From: Gammaproteobacteria bacterium
GTDB taxonomy: Bacteria > Pseudomonadota > Gammaproteobacteria > Pseudomonadales > Pseudohongiellaceae
Direction of reading: 5' to 3'
NCBI GenBank assembly: GCA_009692305.1
Contig: SHZK01000004.1
Coordinates: forward strand, 1-64,000
Length of the DNA stretch: 64,000 nucleotides
The notes below the pieces were generated by a model. It saw only the letters and a program-made list of their open reading frames with translations, had not been told where the DNA came from and made no database searches. A program made the translations under genes and the position numbers. Below are positions 8,915 to 18,598 of the stretch, piece by piece (the first letter of the stretch is position 1; each line of letters begins with the position of its first letter).

Positions 8915-10038
8915 CACGGCGTTTGAATCAACTGCTCCGGATTGGCGCCAGCCTTTGGTACAAACTTCTGCGTGCGTCCATACTGGTTGTCGCCACCAAA
9001 CATGTTGCCGTCAGTATCTACAGTAAAGGTATGCACTTCGATATAACCGTCCGGTAATTCCAACGGCACCAACCAGGTGTATTTGTAGTTACCTTCAAAA
9101 TCCAGATTCACGAAACGCAGCGGACCGAGGTCAGTAATCCAGATATCGTCTTCATTAACGATGATGTCCAGCGGCAGTGTGAAACCGTCCCACACGTCGA
9201 CAAATTCCATTGCGGCTGGATCATCGGTAGTGCGAAACACATTGATACGTCCACCGGAACGATCGAGGGCAAAGATGCGTCCACCCGGTCCGATACCAAT
9301 AGCGTGAATGCCTTTGAACTGGCCAGGGCCTTCGCCGGGACCACCAAATTCGGACAGATAGTTCAGGTCCTTATCGAGAATGATGATGCGATTATTGTCG
9401 CCTGCAGACGTACCGTCGGCAATCAGCACACGACCATCCGGAAGAAACGCGACATCCTGTGGAAAGCTTAAGTGATTGGCAGCGTCATTCCCGGTAACCA
9501 GTTTCTCGCCAAAAATTTTCAGTAATTCACTGCCGTCGTTGGAGAACAGGTAAATCTGGCTGAAGGTTTCGTTGACTACCCACACCTTCTTCTCAGGGTC
9601 ATAGGGGCTGATACGAATCCGATGTGGTCCAGGCCCTTCCGAACCGGCACACAGGAAATCCCAGTGATTCCACAGCTCGGTGACGTTGCCTTCGCCATCC
9701 AGGGTGTACATGCAGTTCTGCCAGTTGCGCAATTCAGTAGCCCGTAGCACGTTAATGCCAAGGGAGCCTGCATGCTGTTCAAATTCAGCTGGCAGCGGGA
9801 AAGGCAGCAGTGTTTCACCACGCTGCAACACAAAAATGCGATCGGGTGATTCAGCATACAGCCCGGAATTGCCGCCAAACGCAAATCCCTGCTTGGCAAA
9901 CGGCTTGTGCCATGCCCGCACCACATCATATGGACTTGGGCCGATGGGACCACGGGCATTGCCCTGATCCTGTGAATAACTGAGCCCGGCTACCATGCTG
10001 GTGGCCAAAAACAGTGTCAATTTTTTTACTAAACCCAT
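8902..10038 (-). CDS. Exported NHL-repeat beta-propeller protein
   Basis: 378 residues with a signal peptide (residues 1-22, cleavage near SYSQ). Successive NHL-type blades are visible, for example FPQDVAFLPDGRVLIADG, IHAIGIGPGGRIFALDRSG and VHTFTVDTDGNMFGG. Such propellers bind ligands or carry lyase activity (peptidylamidoglycolate lyase-like); no catalytic residues can be assigned with confidence. The start is supported by GGGGAG six bases before ATG at 10038. A second NHL protein (Tat-type, at 21747) lies in this window, and a relic of a third gene end is at 6089-6101. Confidence 0.75.
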   Translation of the reverse strand: MGLVKKLTLFLATSMVAGLSYSQDQGNARGPIGPSPYDVVRAWHKPFAKQGFAFGGNSGLYAESPDRIFVLQRGETLLPFPLPAEFEQHAGSLGINVLRATELRNWQNCMYTLDGEGNVTELWNHWDFLCAGSEGPGPHRIRISPYDPEKKVWVVNETFSQIYLFSNDGSELLKIFGEKLVTGNDAANHLSFPQDVAFLPDGRVLIADGTSAGDNNRIIILDKDLNYLSEFGGPGEGPGQFKGIHAIGIGPGGRIFALDRSGGRINVFRTTDDPAAMEFVDVWDGFTLPLDIIVNEDDIWITDLGPLRFVNLDFEGNYKYTWLVPLELPDGYIEVHTFTVDTDGNMFGGDNQYGRTQKFVPKAGANPEQLIQTPWVAR

Positions 10039-10346
10039 GCTTCACTCCCCTCTTCTATTGATGCCGGACGCAAACTTCCAGCCCCGTGCGCGTGCCCAAT
10101 CATGCCACCTTCATGGCCGCAAATATCCGCAGCTACGCTGAAATGACAAATTATCACATCTGTTGTGACGCAAGCACCTTCAATTTGGGCCGGCAGTTCC
10201 AAAGTCAAAAACCAATCGAGCATCTTTCCGCCCGACTCGCAGGTGATCATCCCCTCGCGACGCTGCGCGTCTGATTGCTCGGTGACGATCACCTCCGATT
10301 CTAGCTGTCATCAAAGTTGAATTCCAATCCGTATCGCATGCACATA
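10039..10346. other. Intergenic region upstream of the NHL gene, no convincing gene
   Basis: Only short overlapping frames are present, none with family resemblance or a good ribosome-binding site. At about 10241-10314 there is an imperfect inverted repeat (AGGTGATC ... GATCACCT) that could be part of the NHL gene promoter or a hairpin. The palindromic repeat element at 10347-10491 follows. Confidence 0.5.
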
Positions 10347-10491
10347 GGCACTGGGGTGGTATTGGGGTTCAGCTGCGATCAAAGACCAGCGCCGAAGGAG
10401 CGAAAAAGATCGCAGTACAGGGCTTTTTCGTAATGGAGGGAACCGCGGAGCGGCGCGGGCTGCAGCAGAAACCCAATGCCACCCCGGTGCC
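10347..10491. repeat. Palindromic intergenic element A
   Basis: Outer arms 10347-10369 and 10470-10491 are complementary apart from one bulge and two positions that would be G-U in RNA. Inside are further complementary pairs (GCGCCG/CGGCGC and CGAAAAAG/CTTTTTCG) and a core, GGAGGGAACCGCGGAG (10434-10449), that recurs as GGAGGGAACCCCGGAG in elements B (20302-20554) and C (38468-38700). It lies just beyond the 3' end of glcB. Possibly a REP/BIME-like or MITE-like non-coding element. Confidence 0.7.
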
Positions 10492-10506
10492 GATCGAAGC
10501 CCTGCA

Positions 10507-12678
10507 TCAGTGGGAAAGCTTTCTCTGTAATCGCCGCCTATGCAAAGCCGGTTCCGTGTAGCCATTAGGTTGTTCAGCACCCTTGAACACAAGTTCACAA
10601 GCAGCCTGAAACGCGCTGGAGGATTCAAAATGAGGTGCCATAGGTCGATACAGCGGATCACTTGCATTCTGCTGATCCACAACAGCCGCCATACGTCGCA
10701 AGGTATCCATCACCTGCACTTGATCGCAGATGCCGTGCCGTAACCAATTGGCTATATGCTGACTGGAAATACGCAGGGTGGCGCGGTCTTCCATCAATCC
10801 TACGTTATGAATGTCAGGCACCTTGGAACAGCCAATACCCTGATCAATCCATCTTACGACATACCCAAGTATGCCCTGCGCATTGTTATCCAATTCCATC
10901 TGAACCTGTTCCGCTGTCAACTTATCAGGAGCATGCAATAGAGGTAGAGTAAGAATCGCATTCAAGTCTGCACGCGGACGAGACATGATTTCACGCTGCC
11001 TTTCACTAACATTCACTTGATGGTAGTGCATGGCATGCAAGACTGCCGCCGTAGGCGAAGGCACCCAGGCCGTATCGGCGCCGGCGCGCGGATGCGCACT
11101 CTTCTCCTCCAGCATGCGTGCCATCAAGTCCGGCATGGCCCACATGCCCTTGCCGATTTGTGCGCGCTCTTGAAAACCGCAGGCGAGACCCACGTCTACA
11201 TTGTTGTCCTCGTAGGCTTTGATCCAGGTCGCATGCTTCATGTCGGATTTGGGAACCATGGGGCCGGCTTCCATGCTGGTATGAATTTCGTCACCCGTAC
11301 GATCAAGAAAACCGGTATTGATAAACACGACTCGTTCGCGCGCGACGCGAATACACTCCTTCAGATTCACAGTGGTACGACGCTCTTCGTCCATGATGCC
11401 AATTTTTATAGTGTTGTGCGCCAACCCAAGAATCGCTTCCACGCGGGCGAAGAGATCAACTGAAAACTGCACCTCGGCTGGACCATGCATTTTGGGTTTT
11501 ACTATATAGATGCTACCAGTTCGGGAATTGCGCACTTTATTTTTTTGCTTTACATCAATAGAGCCAATGGCGCTTGTGATGACGGCATCCATGATGCCTT
11601 CAAAGATTTCGTCACCGTCTGCATCGAGGATTGCCTCATTGCGCATCAACAAACCAACATTGCGCACCAGCAACAGACTACGGCCGGGTAGTCGCAGCTC
11701 GCCTCCCTCCGGCGTAATGTATGCGCGATCTGCTGCTAGCACCCGGGTCAGCTGCACGCCGCCCTTGCTAAAGCATTCGCTCAGCTCTCCGGTATTCAAG
11801 CCGAGCCAGTTGCGATACACCTCCACCTTGTCCATGGCATCGACGGCGGCGACCGAATCCTCACAATCCTGGATCGTGGTGAGCGCGGCCTCTAGTAGTA
11901 CGTTATTCACACCCGCCATGTCAGTTTTTCCAATCGCTGCCGTGGCATCGATCTGGATATCTATATGCAAATCATTGTGTTTCAGGAGCAATGCGCTTGG
12001 AGCAGCAGCGCTGCCGGTATATCCGACCAACTGGCGCGGTTCGCGCAAACCGTATTCTGCCGCGCCGCACCCGGCAAGCAGCTGGCCTGCCGCAATCCGG
12101 TAACTGGAAACCTGGCTATGGCTGGTACCCTGCAGCGGTATGGCTTGATCGAGGAACTCTCGCGCCAAGGCAATTACTCTGGCGCCGCGCAGCGGGTTAT
12201 AGGCGCCTTGCCGTTGCGTGCCTACAGACTCCGGAATCACATCAGTACCATACAGGGCATCATACAGACTGCCCCAGCGTGCATTGGCGGCATTGAGGGC
12301 GAAGCGGGCATTCTTGACCGGCACCACCAATTGCGGACCTGCCTGGATTGCGATTTCAGAATCCACGCCAACCGTGCTGATGCAGAAATCAGTCCCTTCC
12401 TCCAGCAAATAACCGATAGCGAGCAAGAACTGGCGGTACTCCTGTGGATCGAAAGCAATGCCCTTGTAGTTTTGATGCCAGCTGTCCAGCTGCGACTGCA
12501 ACTCATCGCGGCGCGCGAGCAGTTGTACATTGCGTGGCATAAAATCCTTGGTCAGTTGTTCGAATCCGGGCCAGAATGCGCCCGCGTCCAAACCTGCTTG
12601 CGGCAACAGCTCCTGGTTCACGAAATCCGCCAAGGATCGCGCTACTTGCAGGGAGCCAATTTGAATGCGTTCGGTCAT
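10507..12678 (-). CDS. glcB: Malate synthase G
   Basis: 723 residues from the Met at 12678, exactly the length of Escherichia coli GlcB. An in-frame Met six codons upstream (12696) is possible, but the conserved N-terminus ([17 protein letters not shown]) fits the shorter start. It condenses glyoxylate with acetyl-CoA to malate (glyoxylate/glycolate metabolism, cytoplasm). Landmarks are the TIM-barrel segment [38 protein letters not shown], and the C-terminal [20 protein letters not shown], which contains the catalytic Asp of the family. No isocitrate lyase or glycolate oxidase genes are adjacent. It is divergent from the 12739 gene with only about 60 bases between the starts. Confidence 0.95.
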   Translation of the reverse strand: MTERIQIGSLQVARSLADFVNQELLPQAGLDAGAFWPGFEQLTKDFMPRNVQLLARRDELQSQLDSWHQNYKGIAFDPQEYRQFLLAIGYLLEEGTDFCISTVGVDSEIAIQAGPQLVVPVKNARFALNAANARWGSLYDALYGTDVIPESVGTQRQGAYNPLRGARVIALAREFLDQAIPLQGTSHSQVSSYRIAAGQLLAGCGAAEYGLREPRQLVGYTGSAAAPSALLLKHNDLHIDIQIDATAAIGKTDMAGVNNVLLEAALTTIQDCEDSVAAVDAMDKVEVYRNWLGLNTGELSECFSKGGVQLTRVLAADRAYITPEGGELRLPGRSLLLVRNVGLLMRNEAILDADGDEIFEGIMDAVITSAIGSIDVKQKNKVRNSRTGSIYIVKPKMHGPAEVQFSVDLFARVEAILGLAHNTIKIGIMDEERRTTVNLKECIRVARERVVFINTGFLDRTGDEIHTSMEAGPMVPKSDMKHATWIKAYEDNNVDVGLACGFQERAQIGKGMWAMPDLMARMLEEKSAHPRAGADTAWVPSPTAAVLHAMHYHQVNVSERQREIMSRPRADLNAILTLPLLHAPDKLTAEQVQMELDNNAQGILGYVVRWIDQGIGCSKVPDIHNVGLMEDRATLRISSQHIANWLRHGICDQVQVMDTLRRMAAVVDQQNASDPLYRPMAPHFESSSAFQAACELVFKGAEQPNGYTEPALHRRRLQRKLSH

Positions 12679-12738
12679 GTGCCAGAGTTTACCCATTCAC
12701 AGGTCGATGTTCACCATCACCACACAGAGATTCGCCTT

Positions 12739-13245
12739 ATGTCCATTTCGCACCAGCAAAACTTCATTCGCGCAATATTGCAAGGCGCGGTACTTGGCAT
12801 GTTGCTTTCAGCACAGGTTGTGTTTGCGCAAAACGATTCCAACATCGAAGAAGTCATCGTCATCGGCGAACTGTCTCGAGCAGCCGTGGAAGCACAAATC
12901 ATTGCGGTAGAAGAAGATATTTTTCGGCAATTCAATGACAGCAATGCCCGCCTTGATACTACCGACCTGAATATAGAATGCCGGCGCGAGACACCAACTG
13001 GCACGCATTTTCCGCAACGCATCTGTGAACCGCTGTTTTTAACCAAAGAACGACAGCGCAACAATCGCGATTTTGCCGCCGATCTTGCTACGCGTCTTAC
13101 CCCACAGCAACTGTAGGCACAGCTGGCTGACAAGTATGACGAAATGAATGCCGCTTATGCGAAGCTGATCCAGCAAGACCAGAAATTCGCCGAGGTGGTG
13201 GGTATTCTGGCGGCGCTGAAGGCGCGACTGGAGCAATTAAAATAG
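12739..13245 (+). pseudogene. Small exported protein interrupted by an in-frame amber codon
   Basis: The frame from ATG 12739 to TAG 13243-13245 would give 168 residues, with TAG at 13114-13116 (codon 126) in the middle. A signal peptide (residues 1-30, ending VVFAQ) is followed by IEEVIVIGELSRAAVEAQI, a Cys pair in IECRRETPTG and RICEPLF, and a charged helical tail. The frame after the amber (AQLADKYDEMNAAYAKL and onward) continues the helical pattern typical of this group of small gammaproteobacterial exported proteins. The amber context, CAACTG-TAG-GCACAG, is consistent with a Gln CAG changed to TAG. It may be a recent nonsense mutation, a suppressed codon or an assembly error. Function unknown. 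Confidence 0.65.
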
Positions 13246-13252
13246 TGCTGGC

Positions 13253-13633
13253 TTAGGCCTTGGAATCGTCGTCTTGATGTGCAGCAAGTTCCGCCATGCG
13301 TACCACGGAGTCATGCATGGAAGCCAAGGTTTGCTGAAACCGCTTCGCATCCTCTTCACCGCGGTCTTTGGCGATAGCGCTGGCATTCAACTCGCGAATC
13401 AAAGTGATCATATTGTCACCTTCTTCCCGCAAGCGAGAAAACTTGCGTTCGCTGGGAAGAAGTCGACTGGATAGGCCCCACACGCCAATTTCCATTATCA
13501 GAACACCGAACAATACCAGCAAGAACAGCGCTTGAACTCCGATGGTGTTGGCAAAAAACACACTGCCAAATATCACCAGAATTCCTGCCAGCGTAAGCCC
13601 CGCGTCGATGCTGCGTCGTATATTCCTTCTCAA
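13253..13633 (-). CDS. Small inner-membrane protein with coiled-coil tail
   Basis: 126 residues. Two hydrophobic segments (about 10-28 and 32-53) follow a basic N-terminus (MRRNIRRS). A hydrophilic helical tail (about 60-126) then carries LREEGDNMITLIRELNA and ends in an acidic QDDDSKA stretch. I do not recognise a family. It converges with the amber-interrupted gene, only seven bases from its final stop. GGAGTG about eight bases before the ATG supports the start. Confidence 0.7.
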   Translation of the reverse strand: MRRNIRRSIDAGLTLAGILVIFGSVFFANTIGVQALFLLVLFGVLIMEIGVWGLSSRLLPSERKFSRLREEGDNMITLIRELNASAIAKDRGEEDAKRFQQTLASMHDSVVRMAELAAHQDDDSKA

Positions 13634-13779
13634 TATTCACTCCTTTCAATGATGTTGCGGCGGCTCCGGCTCGAGCAGCACATTGTAGGCTAACGAATTA
13701 AATTTTATGTGTTGCGGTTCCTGAAAATCGATAGTGCAAGTGCGGCCAATAATAATCAATATTTCAATTCAACTGGGGG

Positions 13780-14682
13780 CTATATATCGGTTCCACCCAA
13801 TTCAGTATAAACCGCACGCAGGAATCGATCAGGGTCGCCATAACGGTCATTATACGCAGCAGTTGGATTGGCGACTGCCACTTGTGCGTAGCTCATATCC
13901 TGTGCCACCAGAGCCGCTACTCGCGCCTGCACATCCAGCACCATATCGCGGAATCCGATTACGTCTGCCCTGCCTGACACGCCGCCATGGCCGGGGATTA
14001 TTTTTGTGTTCGGGCCGGCACTACCAATCAGGATACCTAGTGCCTGCAGGGTTCCGTCCAAAGTTCCACCATTGTTGGTATCGATAATTGGAAACGCAGT
14101 AGTTCGGAACACATCGCCGGCATGAATTACATCCGAATCCCGAAAGTGAATGAAGGTGTCACCATCAGTGTGTGCCGGTGGCACCGGGAACGCGTGCACT
14201 TCCTCGCCATTGAGATGGATAGTGATGGCCTCGCTGTAAGTGAGTACGGGTAGCGCGGCTGCCGGAGCCTGGGCGCTCAGTCGCACGCGTATCTGATCCC
14301 TGGCCAGAATCGCTACGCCCAACTTGCCCATGTTTTCATTGCCGCCAGTGTGATCACCGTGCACATGGGTATTTATAAGGAAGCGAATTTCACCACTGTT
14401 AAGCTGTTTGATCGCTGCCACGATACGGTCGGTGAGGGGCGCGAACTGGTCGTCTATCATCACCACGCCATCTGTGCCTACGGAAAGTCCTATATTTCCG
14501 CCCTGACCTTCAAGGTAGTACACGCTACCTGCCACATGATGGGGGATGATTTGCACGGCACTGAAATCCTGCTGAGCCAAAGCAGGGACAGCCAACAGCA
14601 GTGCGGCACAGGCACTGGCTATAACTACGCGAGGCGACCGGGGTGAGCAGGAAAATCTGGTTGGGAACAGGCGCTGGAACAT
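13780..14682 (-). CDS. Exported metallo-beta-lactamase-fold hydrolase
   Basis: The start at 14682 is set by AGAAGGAGA eight bases upstream; the longer in-frame form (14736) lacks one. 300 residues. A signal peptide (1-36, cleavage after AALLLAVPALA) leads into an MBL domain with the zinc motif NTHVHGDHTGG (His106, His108, Asp110, His111), then AHTDGDTFIHF (third His region), GDVFR, and GHGG (final His). The layout resembles periplasmic quinoprotein-relay/SoxH-like MBL proteins more than class B antibiotic hydrolases. Expected location is the periplasm, with two zinc ions. Substrate unknown. Divergent from the 14861 gene. Confidence 0.85.
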   Translation of the reverse strand: MFQRLFPTRFSCSPRSPRVVIASACAALLLAVPALAQQDFSAVQIIPHHVAGSVYYLEGQGGNIGLSVGTDGVVMIDDQFAPLTDRIVAAIKQLNSGEIRFLINTHVHGDHTGGNENMGKLGVAILARDQIRVRLSAQAPAAALPVLTYSEAITIHLNGEEVHAFPVPPAHTDGDTFIHFRDSDVIHAGDVFRTTAFPIIDTNNGGTLDGTLQALGILIGSAGPNTKIIPGHGGVSGRADVIGFRDMVLDVQARVAALVAQDMSYAQVAVANPTAAYNDRYGDPDRFLRAVYTELGGTDI

Positions 14683-14860
14683 GGATCGTCTCCTTCTATA
14701 TGAACTGGCTGTGAGGCAGAAGCATAAGAGGCCCACTTGCGAAAGTCCAATAGCGCTAATACGGGACTACGATTTCAATCCAGCCCGTGGTGGTTTACAG
14801 TGGGCACCCACTAAAGCACAACAACACCAGCAGTCACCCGAGGGGTCTGACAGGCATTTT

Positions 14861-15601
14861 ATGGGGCATAAATCTCAGCGATCAAGAACACGTCGAGGAT
14901 GGCTACTGCTATGGTGCTGGCTGCCCCTGTGCTGGTCACAGATTGGAACCGCGCAAGACCCCGACGCTCTACCCAAACTGAATCTTGAGCAACCGTTGCG
15001 CCCGATTTTCGCTGCCTCTTGGGAAAGAGATTTCGTACGCAGTGATAATTGGGAGACCGAACTAAATCGTGTACTGCTTATGCGCGAGGAGGCGATTGAT
15101 CGCCTGCGTCGCAGCTCTTCCAGTGATAGCGCGATCAATCAGGGGGCAAGCCTCCCTGGCAGTGGCCGTCGCGGCGGCGCCAATGTGATGGAACTGGCGC
15201 GCCTGGCCGAGTACATAAGTCGCCAGACAACCCTGCGCATCACCCAGACCCGGTTTGAAGTTCGTATTGAGCGCGAGGGCGATGCCACCCTGATCTGTAG
15301 CGTGGAAGACGGCGCGACGTCCAGTTTCTCGAGCGTACATGGCTCCGAGATCTGTGGCTGGGACCGCAATCAGCTCATGTTCCAGACACGCCTGCCAGAT
15401 GACCTGATTATATTGCACCGCTTCAGCGTCTCCTCGGATGGTCAGTTGCTCAGCATGGTAATCAGTCTCAGCAGTCGCGGTTCGGATCCGTTCAACCTGC
15501 GCCAGTCTTTCAATCGCTATAACGCTCCGGCAGATGAATTCGATTGCACGCAAACCATCAGTCGCGGGCGCTCATGCAGCCAGTCTGCAACACGGCCATG
15601 A
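14861..15601 (+). CDS. Exported protein of unknown function
   Basis: 246 residues from ATG 14861. The frame extends upstream, but the earlier part overlaps the divergent promoter and the signal sequence begins here. A basic N-terminus is followed by a Trp/Leu-rich leader (GWLLLWCWLPLCW) and cleavage near GTAQD. The mature protein has an Arg/Ser-rich middle and beta-rich stretches (LRITQTRFEVRIEREGDATL) with two Cys pairs. No family recognised. The stop overlaps the ATG of the next gene (ATGA at 15598-15601), so the two are almost certainly co-translated and may act together at the envelope. Confidence 0.7.
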   Translation: MGHKSQRSRTRRGWLLLWCWLPLCWSQIGTAQDPDALPKLNLEQPLRPIFAASWERDFVRSDNWETELNRVLLMREEAIDRLRRSSSSDSAINQGASLPGSGRRGGANVMELARLAEYISRQTTLRITQTRFEVRIEREGDATLICSVEDGATSSFSSVHGSEICGWDRNQLMFQTRLPDDLIILHRFSVSSDGQLLSMVISLSSRGSDPFNLRQSFNRYNAPADEFDCTQTISRGRSCSQSATRP

Positions 15602-16788
15602 CCTCACTTCCGCACAAATTGCTCCGGTGCAGCCAGCAGCTGGCGTTGCTGACATGGTTCGGTGCGCTGGTCGCATGCGCCCAGCCTCCAGCGCCGCCAC
15701 CGGAACGGCCAGCGCTGGCACCCACTGCACCGGTAGCATTGCAGCTTGCATCAGCATCCCTACCCACCAGCGCATTGCTGGATATTGGAGTCGCGGTGTT
15801 CACCAGCACCGTCAACGCAGAGCAGACGAGCGATGCCAACGCCTGGCTTTTCGCGGAAATTTCCAGGAAGGAAACCCAATACCTGCCTTATGTATTGCGC
15901 AATACCTTGATTGCGTCCAACCAGTGGGGCGCGGTGCGGGTGCTGCCGGAAAATGACCCCTCGGTAGATTTGCTGGTGCACGGCACTATTTTCCAATCTG
16001 ATGGCGAAGTGCTCGACTTGGCTATTCGCGCCACTGACAGCACAGGTCGCGAATGGCTTAACAAGCGCTATATGGAAGTGGCTGCCATGTCTGATTATCC
16101 AGACACAACACGCTTCACACCGGGGCGCCGTTTCGATGCCAATAATTTCATTGATCCGTTTCAAGACGTCTATGACCTGATTGCCAACGATCTGCAAGCC
16201 GCCCGCAATGCGATCGATGCCGGCGCACTGGCTGAAATCCAGCTGGTAGCGGAAATGTTGTACGCGAACGATATCGCCCCGGATGCCTTTGCCCACACGC
16301 TTCAAATCAATGCGGATGGCACCCGCTCGGTAGCGAGTCTGCCTGCAGATGATGACCCCATGCGCAAACGTATCGAGGAGATTCGTTTGCGCCATTACCT
16401 GTTCATCGACACGGTGGATGACTATTACCGGGCTTTGTATGACGAAATGCAGCCAGCGTATGTGCTGTGGCGGCGTTTTTCACTGGAGCAGATTCAGATC
16501 GAAACCAGCGATCGACTGCGCGAATTCGAACCAGCCAACTATTCCGATTCCAACAATTATCTGTCCTTGACCCAGCGTTATGACCGATACAAGTGGAGCA
16601 AGATATACGAGCAAGAATTCACCGAACTCGCGTCCGGATTCAATAACGAGATTGCTCCCGCAATTCTGGAACTGAATCAACAGGTGCACGGGCTCAGTGG
16701 CAGTATGGAATCGCAATATCGTCAATGGCGGGGCATATTGCAGGATATTTTCAGCCTCGAAACCGGGTCAGCCCCGGCAAGCCGCTAG
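15598..16788 (+). CDS. Outer-membrane or periplasmic lipoprotein of unknown function
   Basis: 396 residues from the coupled ATG (ATGA overlap with the upstream gene). The lipoprotein signal ends in GALVAC with the lipidated Cys followed by AQPPAPPPERPA, a Pro-rich tether. The next part (DIGVAVFTSTV ... NQWGAVRVLPEN ... VDLLVHGTIFQSDGEVLDLAIRA) looks like an alpha/beta domain of the kind found in LpoB/CsgG-type lipoproteins that assess or modify envelope assembly; this is a weak, by-eye resemblance. The C-terminal half is helical and rich in Tyr/Arg. It forms a two-gene operon with the exported protein at 14861. Confidence 0.7.
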   Translation: MTSLPHKLLRCSQQLALLTWFGALVACAQPPAPPPERPALAPTAPVALQLASASLPTSALLDIGVAVFTSTVNAEQTSDANAWLFAEISRKETQYLPYVLRNTLIASNQWGAVRVLPENDPSVDLLVHGTIFQSDGEVLDLAIRATDSTGREWLNKRYMEVAAMSDYPDTTRFTPGRRFDANNFIDPFQDVYDLIANDLQAARNAIDAGALAEIQLVAEMLYANDIAPDAFAHTLQINADGTRSVASLPADDDPMRKRIEEIRLRHYLFIDTVDDYYRALYDEMQPAYVLWRRFSLEQIQIETSDRLREFEPANYSDSNNYLSLTQRYDRYKWSKIYEQEFTELASGFNNEIAPAILELNQQVHGLSGSMESQYRQWRGILQDIFSLETGSAPASR

Positions 16789-16898
16789 AGCTGACAGGAA
16801 TGCCGTGGACTTTCCTCGGCTGGCCTTCTATTCTTGCTAGCACAATTATTTCATAGCCATTGCGAGCTCATTCGCAGGCCAATGCCAGAGGTAAACTT

Positions 16899-17873
16899 AT
16901 GCATATTCATCAATCCAGGCTGCAGGCTTTGCGGCTCGTTTTTAATATCAGCTGGGTAACTCTCGCCGCTACCCTGAGCACCCAGGGCATGGCAGCGGAT
17001 TCCTGGGTAAACCTGGCCGTACACAATTTCGGCGCACCGATTAATACGATGTGGGCCGAGGGTGAGCTGTCTTTCGCCGCCGATGGCACCATGGTCTATT
17101 GCAGCGCTCGCGAAGACATGGCAGTAGCGCCTGGCGATCCCAAGGATCTTTATATCGCCACTTTCAATGCCGACACCGGCAGCTGGAATACACCGGTGAA
17201 TATGGGTATTCCAATCAACGCCGCCCCCGCTACCGACGCAGATCCCTTGCGCTTTGGTGATGACCGGGAACCGTGGATTACCGCAGATGGCAATACCATC
17301 TATTTCAAATCAGATCGCCTCGCCTCCAGCAGCATGGCCAATGGCAGCGATATTTTCCTCACGCGCAAGGTGAATGGCAGCTGGACCAACCCTGAACTGG
17401 TCGGCTTTCCCATCAGCACCGATGCCGGCCATGAGCATTGCCCGGCAATATTGCAGGACGGCCGCACGCTCTGCTTCGCCTCCATGCGGGAAGGCGGCTT
17501 TGGTGGCGCCGATATTTATTGCTCCCGGCAGGATGCCGCTGGCAACTGGATGGACCCCATCAATCAAGGTCCCAATATCAACAGCGCCGGCGAGGAATTT
17601 CATTTCTCTCAGGACACCGACGGCACGGTGTATTTCACCTCCAACCGTGATGGCGGTTACGGGGGCATGGATATCTGGAAAGCCGCGTCGCAGGGAGCAA
17701 ACTCCTGGGGACCCGCAGTCAATCTCGGCCCACAGGTAAACACCGCTGGCGCCGACATGTGCCCGGCGCTGCCCCCTGATAGCGAGACGATTACCTGGTT
17801 CTCCGGCCGCACGGACAACAGCTTCGGCAATATCGATATCTTCTGGACCCAGAAGCTGAATCTGAGCAACTAA
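16899..17873 (+). CDS. Exported PD40/WD40-like beta-propeller protein
   Basis: 324 residues from ATG 16899 (AGAGGT seven bases upstream; earlier TTG rejected). The signal peptide ends near QGMAAD. At least five TolB-like (PD40) blades are visible, each with the pattern D-G-x-x-hydrophobic-x-F-x-S: WITADGNTIYFKSDR, ILQDGRTLCFASMREGGFGG, DTDGTVYFTSNRDGGYGG, LPPDSETITWFSGR. The repeated G-G-x-D-I-(Y/W/F) after each blade is characteristic of OmpA/Pal-associated propeller proteins. Likely periplasmic binding scaffold. The gene may be co-transcribed with 17904, 30 bases downstream. Confidence 0.75.
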   Translation: MHIHQSRLQALRLVFNISWVTLAATLSTQGMAADSWVNLAVHNFGAPINTMWAEGELSFAADGTMVYCSAREDMAVAPGDPKDLYIATFNADTGSWNTPVNMGIPINAAPATDADPLRFGDDREPWITADGNTIYFKSDRLASSSMANGSDIFLTRKVNGSWTNPELVGFPISTDAGHEHCPAILQDGRTLCFASMREGGFGGADIYCSRQDAAGNWMDPINQGPNINSAGEEFHFSQDTDGTVYFTSNRDGGYGGMDIWKAASQGANSWGPAVNLGPQVNTAGADMCPALPPDSETITWFSGRTDNSFGNIDIFWTQKLNLSN

Positions 17874-17903
17874 AACCTATTAATAACAAAAGCGAGTCAC
17901 CCC

Positions 17904-18446
17904 ATGCACGCTGCTATGAATAGCAATCCAAAATCGAAACTGCGCAAACTACTCCTCGCGCTGGCGGCGGTACTGGTCGTCGGCGTTGCTGCCGGCACTT
18001 TATATTGGACCTACACCTGCCCCTGTGATCGTATGCCCGGCTTCATCCTCATGGGTGAAACCGCCGCAGCACCGGTAAGCGATTGGTCATTCGCCAACAA
18101 CGTTGATCTGTGTCAAATACAAATCTCCGCGAGCGGGCGCCCCCATGCCATAAATCTCAATTGCATGGCTACGGCGGAAGGCAGGCTGTATCTAAGTTGC
18201 TCAGCCTGTGACACGAAATACTGGGCGAGCAAAGTGGCCAACAATCCCCGCGGCCGCCTGCGCCTGAATGGCATCGTGTATCCCATCACCATCACGCGCG
18301 TCACCAACCCCCCTGAAATGGATCAGGCCTGGAACGCCCGCATCACCAAACTGCAAGTCGTCGGCAATACCGGCAACCCGGCTCCCCCCGCCGATGCCGA
18401 ACGCAATGACAGCTGGTGGACATTCCGCGTTGAATCGGTGATCTGA
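17904..18446 (+). CDS. Membrane-anchored protein, paralogue of the 35289 gene
   Basis: 180 residues: an N-terminal membrane anchor (about 16-36) followed by a Cys-rich segment (WTYTCPCDRMPG). The soluble domain starts with the DWSF motif and has a beta pattern (GRLYLSCSACDTKYWASKV, then RGRLRLNGIVYPI). The same order, DWSF then G-(K/R)-L-(F/Y), a Trp/Tyr motif and the (R/L)-x-(D/N)-G-x-(V/L)-Y strand, is found at 35289-35798, so the two are distant paralogues. A split-barrel (flavin-binding-like) fold is conceivable but unproven. This copy has extra Cys residues that the paralogue lacks. Function unknown. Confidence 0.7.
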   Translation: MHAAMNSNPKSKLRKLLLALAAVLVVGVAAGTLYWTYTCPCDRMPGFILMGETAAAPVSDWSFANNVDLCQIQISASGRPHAINLNCMATAEGRLYLSCSACDTKYWASKVANNPRGRLRLNGIVYPITITRVTNPPEMDQAWNARITKLQVVGNTGNPAPPADAERNDSWWTFRVESVI

Positions 18447-18481
18447 TTCCTGTTCCTCTGAGCTCTAAACAGGAAAAGACC

Positions 18482-18504
18482 AAACAGATGTTACGTGGGA
18501 ACTG
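18482..18504 (+). repeat. 23-bp direct repeat, left of the sulfatase gene
   Basis: AACAGATGTTAC followed by a TGGGAACTG segment recurs with one mismatch at 20302-20324, where it forms the outer edge of palindromic element B. Its second half (GTGGGAACTG) also marks the edge of element C (38471-38480). This copy has no palindrome attached and may be a solo end. Confidence 0.7.
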
Positions 18505-18598
18505 GGAATTATAAACCGGTTCACCACTTACGGAACTGGACAAGCCATTGCTTCAGGGATACCGTTAATCCTTCCTATTCTCTTATTCAGAACACACC

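Noticed and set aside
10029..10292. Minus-strand frame of 87 codons overlapping the NHL gene start
   Set aside because: It overlaps a well-supported start, has no ribosome-binding site and resembles nothing known.
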